A stretch of 64,000 nucleotides of DNA from assembly GCF_002105155.1 (NCBI RefSeq), contig NW_019028987.1:186001-250000 (forward strand), in the 5' to 3' direction. The DNA comes from Lobosporangium transversale. Taxonomy: Eukaryota; Mortierellomycota; Mortierellomycetes; Mortierellales; Mortierellaceae. The notes under the pieces are model-generated. The model did not search any database, had not been told where the DNA came from, and saw only the letters and a program-made list of their open reading frames with translations. Shown in pieces: positions 56,228-64,000 of this stretch. A program made the translations under genes and the position numbers. Position 1 is the first letter of the stretch; each line of letters opens with the position of its first letter.

Positions 56228-59200
56228 GTGGTGGTGAGCGGTCGCCGAATTCACGAGGTGACTCAATATAGGGGCGAAGCAGATCAGCATTAAAGACTGG
56301 ATGCTGATGCATGTCAGGCGGTAGTTCCAGCTTGTAGGCATTTTTATTGACCTTCGAAATGATCTTGTAAGGGCCTATGTACTCAGGTTCCAGTTTCTGC
56401 GACGGCCTATTTTTATGTCCCGCGACAGAGATGTTTTCCGAGCTTAAGAGCACCATGTCACCCACAGCAAACGTAGCAGGCCTGCGAGTTTTGTCCGCTT
56501 GGGCCTTTTGCCTATTCTGCGCTTCGATGATGGCATCCTGAGCTAGCGCCAAATTCATCGACTGGGTTCGAACAAAATCACTGACAGCCGGAACATTGGT
56601 ATCAGGTGGCTTTAAAAGAGATCCAGGGACTAGTGGATGGTGACCATAGTTCAGAAAGAATGGGGAGAAGCCTGTCGTAGGATTGACAGAGTTGTTGTAT
56701 GCGAACTCCATCATAGGCAGTAAAAGATCCCAGTCGTTTTGCTTGTACGATATGTAAGAGCGGAGCATTTCTTCTAATGTTCTGTTGGCGCGCTCTGTTT
56801 GTCCGTCTGATTGTGGATGGAAGGCAGTAGACATGTTAAGTTTGGTGCCCATGAGCTTCATCAACGTTGTCCAGAACTTGCCGGTGAATCGTGAATCTCT
56901 GTCTGACACAATTGTCCGAGGCATGCCGTGCAGTCTAAAAACATTGTCGAAAAAGAGTCGTGCAACATCAGAGGCAGTGTCGGTAGTTCGGCTAGCGCAG
57001 AAATGAACTTGCTTGGACAGTTTGTCCACAAAGACCGTGATCGCGTCAAAACCTCTGGCTGTCTTCGGAAGCTTGACAATGAAGTCCATTGTTACAGTAT
57101 CCCATCGTTGGCTTGGAATTGCCAAAGGTTGGAAAAGCCCTGCAGGAGGCTTTAGTGAAGGCTTGTTACGCTGGCATTGCTCACAGGAAGTAATGTATTT
57201 TTTTATATCCCTCGCCATGCGTGGCCAAAAATATGTTCGTCGCATGCTACTGTACGTTTTATCGAATCCCAAGTGGCCTGATATAGGAGCGTCGTGAGCG
57301 TCATGCAAGAGTTGTGAACGGAGTCCGTCGTCCTTGGGTATGCAGAGGCGAGGGCCTTGTCCAGCGTTGATCCAGAGTAGACCATCCACCACGAAGTAAC
57401 GATCCGAGGTGGAGGCATCCTTATACTGATGCACGAGGGGACCTAGAATTGGATCGTGTAGGTAGCAACTGGCTAGTTGTTTTCGAATACCAGGGTCTAG
57501 ATTGATATCCAAGGAGTTCAAAGTAGTAGGTGTAGCCTCCAAGTCCTTGAGGTCCGGTCTTCGTGAAAGAGCATCAGGGACGACGTTATCTTTACCAGGT
57601 TTATACTTGAATACGAAATCATACTCTTGAAGCAACTCCATCCATCTTGCTTGTCTGCGAGTCAAGTTCGGCTGGCTAGGAAAATGTTGTAGAGTGGCAT
57701 GGTCGGTATAAACGACAAAGTGAGAACCATCAAGGTAGTATCGCCATGTCTTCAGAGCATGCACCACAGCCAGCAGTTCTTGTTCGTGTGTAGGATAGTT
57801 GCGTTCCGCTGGGTTGAGCTTGCGTGAAGTAAAAGCTACTGGTCGTGATTCACCATTTTGGTCCGTCTGGAACAGGACAGCACCAATTGCAAAACCTGAA
57901 GCGTCTGTTTCGACTGCTGTAGAGAGGGCAGGATCGAATATCCTAAGAACTGGTGCTGAGCTCACTGCTCTTTTCAAAGTCTCAAAGGCGTCTTGTTGAG
58001 ATTTTCCCCAGTGGAATTCCTTATTGGAGCCTAACAATTGTGTGAGGGGAAGAGCAATATCAGCGTAATGAGAAATGTACTGATGGTAAAAATTAGTCAA
58101 ACCAAGGAATTGCATCACATGTCGTTGGGTTGTTGGTACTGGCCATTCCCTTATTGCCTTGACAAGTCCGCCATTCGTCTTGAGTCCATCCTTGGAGATG
58201 ACATGGCCTAGGAACTCAGTCTCTTCCTGCATGAAGGAACACTTGGATAATTTACAATAAAGCCCAGCTTGACGCAAGAGGGAGAGTACTTGTCGGATGT
58301 GCTCTAAGTGATCTTTCTCGTTATCGGAGTAAATTAAAATATCATCGAGATACACAACAACACATTTATCAAGAAGTGGATCAAGTACGTTACGCATCAT
58401 AGTCGAGAACGCTGCAGGTGCATTTGTAAGACCGAAAGGTACGACGTTAAACTCGTAGTGGCCATAGCGAGTTCGGAACGCGGTCTTGTGTTTATCATCA
58501 GGATGGACACGCATTTGATGATAGCCCGAGAGTAGATCCAGCTTGGTAAAACATTTAGCTGTTCTGAATCTGTCGATCAATTCATCGATCCGTGGTAAGG
58601 GGTACCTGTTTTTCTTTGTGATCTTGTTCAGGCCCCGATAATCAACACACATTCGAAGCGAGCCATCCTTTTTCTTCACAAAGAGGACTGGAGCACCGTA
58701 TGGTGAGGTGCTCGGTGAGATTAATCCTTTTTGTAAAAGATCAGTTAGCTGCTTCTTCAGTTCATCAAGCTCAGCGATCGACAATCTGATGACAGGTCGG
58801 ACAGGTGGGTCAGCATAAGGGTCAGTCTCTATACGCATGCTATCACCTCTGTCAGGGGGAAGGCCATCGGGAAGCGTTGTAGGAAAGACATCAGGGAATT
58901 CGACTTGAACGATTTGCTTGATAGAGTCCGGTAGTTCAGAACTACTGCTAGAGACAGGTACTGGAACTCGAACTTGGGCGAGGAATACAGAGGCATCAGG
59001 TTCCGAGGCAACGGTAAGGAAGTTAAGAGCAGATATGACGGAAGATCGCTGTCTAGGCTTCCTGTCGATGCCAGTGCAAGGCCACAAGACCGGGGTACCT
59101 TGGTATTCAAAATGCAGATCATTTGTTCGCCAATTGATGCGAGGGTTGATATCCGTCAGCCATGGTTTACCCAAAATTAGGTCGTATTTGGATAGAGGAT

Positions 59201-59765
59201 AAACAATGGCGTTGATTTTATCCTGATACGCGTTGCGGGCGAGGGTGAACGTGGCTGTGTGCTGAGCAATTGTCTCGGTACCGTTGGGAAGAATGACAGG
59301 AATGGGTCTACCCTCAATTAGCGGAACATGTGTGTTCTCGCAGAAAGAGGAACTTATGACATTGCCTTCGGCCCCTCCATCTACAAGAATGCGCGCAGGT
59401 CGACCATTCACTGCTCCAATGAAAGTAAGGAGTCGGCGAGAGTTTTTATGTTTGTCATAGGTAAGGCTGAAGGATTGAAGGCGAATTTCGTTACGACAAT
59501 GGGAGTGGCGATTGGATGAACTAGGGGTAGATGAATGAGTGGAAGTGAGTGAAGTGGAAACAGTGAAAGGATCAGTGGAGGGGAAAATAGGGTCGGAGAG
59601 GGGATTGTTTTTTAGCAATGAGGAATGAGTAGGGGAATGGGGATCAGGATGAGGTGAATACTTAGAGAGTAGATGTAAGGAAGTAGATGCAGTGGGAGCA
59701 ATAGAGTGATCAGAAAGGGGCATGGATGTTATATTTGTGCACAAAGGATTTTTATTTGTAGTCAT
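56208..59765 (-). CDS. pol: Ty3/gypsy Pol polyprotein (protease, reverse transcriptase, RNase H, integrase)
   Basis: 1185 codons from the ATG at 59765 (the frame is also open upstream through the gag stop). The protease region has RILVDGGAEGNVIS, with DGGA where DSGA or DTGA is usual. Reverse transcriptase: MCVDYRGLNKIT, LDLLSGYHQMRV, FGLTNAPAAFS and the catalytic VVYLDDILIYS. RNase H: VETDASGFAIGAVLFQ and HEQELLAVVHALKTWRYYL. Integrase: the HHCC-type TYFWPRMARDIKKYI/CEQCQRNKP, DFIVKLPK, IVSDRDSRFTGKFW, STAFHPQSDGQTERANRTLE, and a GPY/F-type module around EYIGPYKIISKVNKNAYKL. It ends shortly after FNADLLRPYIESP with no chromodomain. The last seven codons lie in the LTR. Confidence 0.95.
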   Translation of the reverse strand: MTTNKNPLCTNITSMPLSDHSIAPTASTSLHLLSKYSPHPDPHSPTHSSLLKNNPLSDPIFPSTDPFTVSTSLTSTHSSTPSSSNRHSHCRNEIRLQSFSLTYDKHKNSRRLLTFIGAVNGRPARILVDGGAEGNVISSSFCENTHVPLIEGRPIPVILPNGTETIAQHTATFTLARNAYQDKINAIVYPLSKYDLILGKPWLTDINPRINWRTNDLHFEYQGTPVLWPCTGIDRKPRQRSSVISALNFLTVASEPDASVFLAQVRVPVPVSSSSSELPDSIKQIVQVEFPDVFPTTLPDGLPPDRGDSMRIETDPYADPPVRPVIRLSIAELDELKKQLTDLLQKGLISPSTSPYGAPVLFVKKKDGSLRMCVDYRGLNKITKKNRYPLPRIDELIDRFRTAKCFTKLDLLSGYHQMRVHPDDKHKTAFRTRYGHYEFNVVPFGLTNAPAAFSTMMRNVLDPLLDKCVVVYLDDILIYSDNEKDHLEHIRQVLSLLRQAGLYCKLSKCSFMQEETEFLGHVISKDGLKTNGGLVKAIREWPVPTTQRHVMQFLGLTNFYHQYISHYADIALPLTQLLGSNKEFHWGKSQQDAFETLKRAVSSAPVLRIFDPALSTAVETDASGFAIGAVLFQTDQNGESRPVAFTSRKLNPAERNYPTHEQELLAVVHALKTWRYYLDGSHFVVYTDHATLQHFPSQPNLTRRQARWMELLQEYDFVFKYKPGKDNVVPDALSRRPDLKDLEATPTTLNSLDINLDPGIRKQLASCYLHDPILGPLVHQYKDASTSDRYFVVDGLLWINAGQGPRLCIPKDDGLRSQLLHDAHDAPISGHLGFDKTYSSMRRTYFWPRMARDIKKYITSCEQCQRNKPSLKPPAGLFQPLAIPSQRWDTVTMDFIVKLPKTARGFDAITVFVDKLSKQVHFCASRTTDTASDVARLFFDNVFRLHGMPRTIVSDRDSRFTGKFWTTLMKLMGTKLNMSTAFHPQSDGQTERANRTLEEMLRSYISYKQNDWDLLLPMMEFAYNNSVNPTTGFSPFFLNYGHHPLVPGSLLKPPDTNVPAVSDFVRTQSMNLALAQDAIIEAQNRQKAQADKTRRPATFAVGDMVLLSSENISVAGHKNRPSQKLEPEYIGPYKIISKVNKNAYKLELPPDMHQHPVFNADLLRPYIESPREFGDRSPPLQAKSL

Positions 59766-59816
59766 CAACTGTAACTGACCATGCCCTCTATTATCCAGGG
59801 CTTGAAGGCTGGGGCT

Positions 59817-59864
59817 AGAGGGGGCGAGGCAGGCCTGGTTTACTGCTCGCCCTCCTCTTTTCCC
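59817..59864 (-). promoter_or_regulatory. Putative -1 ribosomal frameshift signal joining gag and pol
   Basis: In sense orientation, in the gag reading phase, the heptamer G GGA AAA (59864-59858) fits the X XXY YYZ slippery rule. Right after it comes AGAGGAGGGCGAGCAG, a 10-base loop containing the gag stop, and CTGCCTCGCCCCCTCT: a stem of 15 or so pairs with two single-base bulges. If the outer pairs open, the core stem starts five bases after the heptamer, a normal spacer. The -1 frame from the heptamer has no stop and runs into pol. Mechanism inferred from sequence only. Confidence 0.6.
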
Positions 59865-60811
59865 GACTCAGAAAGCGTATGGTCATTGTTTTCTATATTA
59901 AAGACAGAGGTGCGTTGGCATTGTTCGGCTCTATGACCTCGGTTCCGGCATCTGAAACAACGCCCCTCACGAACGCAACGTTCTCGTTCAGCTGCTGTGA
60001 GCTTGGGTAGCGAGCTTGGCTTGGAGTGGTTTCTGTTTGGTCGTTGCTGATGGAGAGAGGTGTACAGGTTGGCAACCAACATTCTCATGCTATCGAGATC
60101 CATTGGTGTAGGGCCAGAATTATTCTCATGATGGGGTGATAAGGCGTTCGGGGTAGCGGATACAGGGGTGGCATCGATGGGATGTAGAATACTGTGGACA
60201 ATGGTCGCCTGCTCAATGGCATCGTCCAACGTCTCTGGCTGTCTAAGTCTTACCTGCTTGCTTGTTTCGGGCTCAAGGCCTAGCATGTATTTTTGCAAAG
60301 CAGAGTCTTTGTCGAGATTTGTAGCCAGACGTAGGTGGCTTCTAAACTTGCTCGTATATTCTGCCACACTCATCCTTCCCTGACGAAGTTTATCCAACGC
60401 TCGGCGAGCTGCATTCGCAGAATCTGGAGGGGTGAACTGACGGAGGAATGCTTTACGGAAGTCAGCCCAAGGTGTATCGAGATTCAACCCGGAATCTCTC
60501 CACCATGCCTTGGCTTCGCCATTGAGACTGAGGACAGCGTATCGAACCCATTTGGATGGCGTGAGTGTGACAATAGTGTAATACTCCTCCAGGCTGTCGA
60601 CAAAGTTTAAGGCTGCAACAGCGTTAATAGCTCCTTCGTAAGGCGTAGGCTTCTGTGGCTTTAGGACCGTGGCGAGGGTTCTGGCTAGGTCATTCTCAGC
60701 GGCTTCGTTGGCTTTAGCAGTAGAGAGGGCCTGATTAAAAGCAGTAGCTATGGCTTCGCGAATGTTCAGAGGAAGATCGATGGACGAAAGGGCGTTATTC
60801 AAGTGTTCCAT
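59840..60811 (-). CDS. gag: Ty3/gypsy Gag protein with CCHC zinc knuckle
   Basis: 323 codons from the ATG at 60811. The capsid-like region holds the retrotransposon gag signature KPTPYEGAINAV, VRYAVLSLNGEAKAWWRD, WADFRKAFLRQF and SVAEYTSKFRSHL. The zinc knuckle CFRCRNRGHRAEQC (C-x2-C-x4-H-x4-C) is near the C-terminus. Gag packages the element RNA into virus-like particles in the cytoplasm. It ends KEEGEQ-stop; pol follows in the -1 frame. Confidence 0.95.
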   Translation of the reverse strand: MEHLNNALSSIDLPLNIREAIATAFNQALSTAKANEAAENDLARTLATVLKPQKPTPYEGAINAVAALNFVDSLEEYYTIVTLTPSKWVRYAVLSLNGEAKAWWRDSGLNLDTPWADFRKAFLRQFTPPDSANAARRALDKLRQGRMSVAEYTSKFRSHLRLATNLDKDSALQKYMLGLEPETSKQVRLRQPETLDDAIEQATIVHSILHPIDATPVSATPNALSPHHENNSGPTPMDLDSMRMLVANLYTSLHQQRPNRNHSKPSSLPKLTAAERERCVREGRCFRCRNRGHRAEQCQRTSVFNIENNDHTLSESGKEEGEQ

Positions 60812-60878
60812 GGCGAGGGGTGAAATTCAATGGTAATTGTAGTTCTCTGGGTGTGGTCGTGGTTTCCTTTGCTACCAA

Positions 60879-61073
60879 TGCAAAAGTCAAGGTAGTGTTC
60901 TAGGGGGATCTAAGGGTGCAATAAAGGTATCTTTATTCAGGGGGAACTATGCTACAGAACTAGATAGAAAAGTAGACCTATTTATACTAGTTAATATCCT
61001 GTTGCAAGGAATGCTCTAGAAATATGGGCGAAATACTATGTTGCACAAAATTATTATAGTGATTTCGCTTGCA
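60879..61073 (-). repeat. 5' LTR (upstream in element orientation)
   Basis: 195 bp, TG..CA ends, nearly identical to 56033-56227. In sense direction it is followed by TTGGTAGCAAAGGAAACC, where TGGTAGC next to the LTR is a plausible tRNA primer-binding site (complement of a ..CCA end). Confidence 0.95.
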
Positions 61074-63591
61074 ACTGAGGTGACCTTGAAAGGAAACTGA
61101 CATGTTTCCAGGTCACACTTCAAGATAGAGAGGGCTGGGTCGAGCCTAGGATACACTGAGTCTGATCGCGAACTCCAAAAAGAATACTTGCGAGAAAATT
61201 TTGAAAAAAGAGAGCGTTTGAGAGAAAAAGAGCGCGAAGCTAACGAGAGGCATAGGCTGTGGAAAGATCCTCAAGGAAGGAAAATGTTACAATTTCGCGA
61301 CCGTTTGGAAAGAGGGAAGAGGGAGCAATGGTTGCTAAGAAAAATAGAGCAAGAGAGGAAAAAAGAAGAGGCGGAGAGAAGGAGAGTGTGGCGACGTGAA
61401 CAGTGGGTGCAAGCCAAGCAAGAAGCCGCACACTCGAAGGCTATCGAAAGAGCTCGCCGTCAAGAACGCCTACGGTTACAGGCTAGGTTTCAAAGGCTCG
61501 ATGAACAAGGAAGAAGAGAACAGCGACGACGAGCGGCTTTCAACCGAGCAAGATGTAGAGCACAAGAGCGAAACAAGATACGTGGACGCCATGAACTCGA
61601 TGAACAAGCTCTCGATAGGAGGCTCAGGACGAAAGCGCAAGAAGAGATGGACTCCTCAAGAACAAGGAATAATAAAATCCCTGAGGGTCATCATCGGTGG
61701 TTTGGCTCCTCTGAGTGCCTAGGTGTAGAGATCCCACAGGTTGACATGGACAATATACTGCGTCAAAGAGAGAAACTATCAACGATGAGTCAGCTAACAC
61801 TTTACTCCGATGGGTCCCTTGAAGAGGCAGGAAGAAGGGCGGCGCGGATGGCTTTCGGAGTGGTGGCTCAGATAGGCCCAGAAAGGTTCTCAAATGTAGT
61901 TTCAGGTAGAGTCGATGGGTATGCTTCATCCACCAAGCCAGAGCTAGTAGGACTGTACGTAGCCATCCTAGTCAGTCCCCGTAACGTTCCAACGACTGTC
62001 TACATAGACAACATGGCGGTAGTGGTTCAGTTCAAGGACCTTGCTCAAAAGCGAGAAGCAAGCACTGAACGGCAGCGATTGCGATCCAAGTACGCAGTGT
62101 GGTGGGCAGCCATTTCGAGAGCGCTCTTTAAGCAGGGCGGGAAGGTAACTGTGAAATGGATCAAGAGCCATGCTGGGAATAGAGGCAATATAAGGGCAGA
62201 CCAAGCCGCCAAAGATGCTCATTTTAGCGAAATGTGGACAATCAAAGGACTGGAACACAACGATCTGCGCTGTCACGCTATTTTCGAGAACGAGGTGGTG
62301 GAGGATGATCTTAGACACTTGCTAAAGCTCCAATCAGCAGTGAGAACACATTACTTGTGGGCGTCTCAGAACAGAGTCAGGAATTATATTGCAGACTGGC
62401 GAGAAGTAGAATGGAAAGCAAGCCTGCATATTCTTCACGATGGCAACACGCCTAGAGGCCTCTTCACCAGCCCAGCAGATTGTCACAAGAGAGCGCACAG
62501 AATAAAAAAGGTCCATGGTATGCTTCCTACACTCATATGAGGCAGTGGCGACCGGACCTGTATGAGACTGACATCTGCAGGATGTGTGAACAGGAGCAGG
62601 AGGACATAGAACACCTCTGGCGATGTCCCATGACACTGGACGAGCAATTGAAAGGTTGGAAGCAGGCCATAGAACTCATCACGAAGGATGGCAAAAGAGC
62701 ATTAGTGAAGGAGAAGAAGCTCTGGGAAGACAAACAAGGGAAAACACAGGAGCCAAACCTGAATAAAGGAGGTCCCTCGTTTACACCTGTAGCCGACAAC
62801 GTGATTTGGGGCTCTTTGGAAGCGATGTTCAAGGGCGTCAGAGAGATTCGACATGCAAGCACTCTGTTTGGTGAGGAAGATGTGGATATGGGACGGAGGA
62901 ACGAGGGTGAGGATGCCCACTGGACTGTCCAAGACTTGTACCACGGTTTGGTGCCGAAGGAACTGATACAAAAATGGAAGACGATCTTCAGAACCACAGC
63001 ATCGATCTCAAGGTACATTGTTTGCCGCTTTGTCAAGTCAATCGAGGAACTCGGCAGGACTGAAATCTGGAACAGACGCTGCAAAGTCACCGTCAACTGG
63101 GAAAGAGACAATGGTATCACCTCTGTGAGCAAACGCGCCAGGGGACGCAACTGTGTTGGGAGGCACAGACGTAGCAGAGGTGAATTCTTTGGCTCTCGCC
63201 AGGGACAACGACGAACAGTAGATGTGAAGGCGATCAGGACTGAGGCAGACCGGCGAGTGGCGGCAAGCTACCGGCAGCAGGTGGAATTGGCGATTATGGA
63301 GCGCCTGGAAAGCTGTAAATTTTTGATGATTGAGGACAGCGGCTAAAGGATGACCTTCGCGCACAACAGGCCAAGTAGGGAGTAGAGCCGTGCCACAGGT
63401 CCTCTGGGACCAAGGAAGTCTACTCAATGCTGACGTGGTTTATGAACAGGATGTAGTACTATGGCAGTATGACGATGCGGCTTCGGTCGATTATTGGATA
63501 CCGCTTTATTTGCGACCCCAGTAATGAGGCAACCCATTTATAGAGCTAACATCTAAATAAATCCTACATGACCTCGTGGGTACTTGTTATC

Positions 63592-63620
<29 letters not shown>
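61074..63620 (+). mobile_element. 5'-truncated non-LTR (LINE) retrotransposon ending in poly(A)
   Basis: Begins directly at the LTR edge, without a reverse-transcriptase domain, and ends in a 29-A tail at 63592-63620. The interior encodes RNase H and a zinc-knuckle region typical of the 3' part of LINE ORF2. 5' truncation and an A-tail are the marks of target-primed reverse transcription. Confidence 0.75.
61101..63346 (+). pseudogene. LINE ORF2 C-terminal part: charged coil, RNase H, zinc-binding region; frameshifted
   Basis: The first frame is open from 61101 to 62540 without an ATG at the front (a fragment). It starts with about 150 residues of Arg/Glu-rich helix (REKEREANERHRLWKDP). The RNase H fold follows: LTLYSDGSLEEAG with the first catalytic Asp, ELVGLYVAILVS with the Glu, TVYIDNMAVVVQF with Asp, VKWIKSHAGNRGNIRADQAA with the last His and Asp. 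Around 62530 the frame breaks just after GMLPTL. The second frame (to 63346) continues with THMRQWRPDLYETDICRMC and EHLWRCP, a C-x2-C..H-x4-C knuckle seen at LINE C-termini, and a basic tail. The upstream RT is absent, so it cannot move by itself. Confidence 0.75.
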
Positions 63621-63624
<4 letters not shown>

Positions 63625-63795
63625 GAGTTTCGCTTGTTTCATAGTTGAGGGCGATATCATTACTTTAGAGCGAGATTATGAAATAAAATTCCTCACCTCT
63701 GTGGGTTCTTGTTAACAGGAAAAAAAAAAGAAAAAAAAAAAAAAAAGGAAAAAAAAAATTGTTAACACGAAAAAAAAAAAAAAAAAAAAAAAAAG
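63621..63795 (+). mobile_element. Second LINE-like 3' tail with poly(A)
   Basis: ATTCCTCACCTCTGTGGGTTCTTGTTAAC before an A-rich run (63720-63795) resembles the preceding element's last bases, ATCCTACATGACCTCGTGGGTACTTGTTATC before its A-tail. A nested second short insertion is likely. The A-rich run itself is interrupted by TTGTTAACACGA, a near-copy of the TTGTTAACAGGA before it. Confidence 0.5.
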
Positions 63796-64000
63796 ATCCT
63801 AAATAATACCTTCCCATGACCCTGAGGATCCTTCGTGATGGAGCGGCTAGGTGGAATGAAGTTTTTGATGACTATGGATAGCGGATAATTTGTCGTGTTG
63901 CGCAACAGGCCACGTCGGAAAGGTGGACTTTGAGTACCAACCACGGCGGTCAGGGTTTATGAAATCATGGATACAGCGGTTCTTGTCGTTTGCGCAGTAA
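63796..64000 (+). mobile_element. Third LINE 3' fragment, running off the right edge
   Basis: TTTTTGATGACTATGGATAGCGG and GCGCAACAGGCCACGTCGG-like sequence at 63859-63920 parallels TTTTTGATGATTGAGGACAGCGG and GCGCACAACAGGCCAAGTAGG-like sequence of the LINE at 63318-63378. It is the same 3' untranslated region, more diverged, continuing past the window. Confidence 0.6.

Larger units (their letters stand above)
56033..61073 (-). mobile_element. Ty3/gypsy LTR retrotransposon, essentially intact, about 5.0 kb
   Basis: Two direct 195-bp LTRs differ at only two seen positions. On the minus strand each starts TGCAAGCG and ends CTTTTGCA. Between them lie gag and pol in the order expected for transcription from right to left, with pol arranged protease, reverse transcriptase, RNase H, integrase, the Ty3/gypsy order. 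No stop or frameshift is seen in either gene. Flanking bases (ATCCA before, ACTGA after) do not form a target duplication. The near-identical LTRs indicate recent insertion. Confidence 0.93.

Noticed and set aside
56033-61073. A 5-bp target duplication for the Ty3/gypsy element
   Set aside because: Flanks ATCCA and ACTGA do not match and no shifted LTR boundary produced a match, so none is claimed.

Overview
The window reads as nuclear DNA of a filamentous, early-diverging fungus. The protein-coding genes have short GT..AG introns, AT-rich intergenic DNA with many long A/T homopolymers, and fungal housekeeping genes (PRPP synthetase, Gts1-type ArfGAP, Nit2-type amidase, OGG1). A Crinkler (CRN) header, RNI-type leucine-rich-repeat (LRR) multigene families and abundant transposons point to Mucoromycota, most likely Mortierellomycotina. 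That placement is inference; no rRNA or tRNA gene was found to fix it.

Layout. 1-7.8 kb is a transposon and effector graveyard: a frameshifted hAT transposase running off the left edge, a PIF/Harbinger-like transposase relic ending in a chromodomain, and a decayed Crinkler gene with an intact N-terminal header. 7.8-14.5 kb is gene-poor and simple-repeat-rich but holds one intact Tc1/mariner element (10061-11396) with matching TIRs and a TA duplication. 14.6-17.7 kb is a large low-complexity protein with two hydrophobic segments.

18.7-40.6 kb is the most unusual part: five co-oriented paralogues of one family (18682, 24600, 31048, 32883, 37555). Each has a ~67-residue header exon, a phase-2 intron at the same codon, a coiled-coil-like linker, a conserved middle module and a variable number of near-identical 28-residue LRRs (8, 3, none, about 17, 16). 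The third copy is a pseudogene. Two Tc1/IS630-type transposase relics and a decayed partial copy of the gene at 41.2-45.5 kb lie between the copies. Four of the five share a conserved block 70-125 bp upstream of the ATG.

41.2-55.0 kb is a compact housekeeping segment: an RS-rich WD40 protein, PRPP synthetase (start codon apparently split by an intron), a divergent ArfGAP-UBA protein, a Nit2-type amidase and OGG1. I resolved exon structures by reading frame, splice consensus and protein continuity.

55-64 kb is repeats again: a nearly intact Ty3/gypsy element on the minus strand with 195-bp LTRs, and a gag/pol junction carrying a textbook -1 frameshift signal. It is followed by a 5'-truncated non-LTR retrotransposon and two further, more decayed LINE-like tails ending in poly(A).
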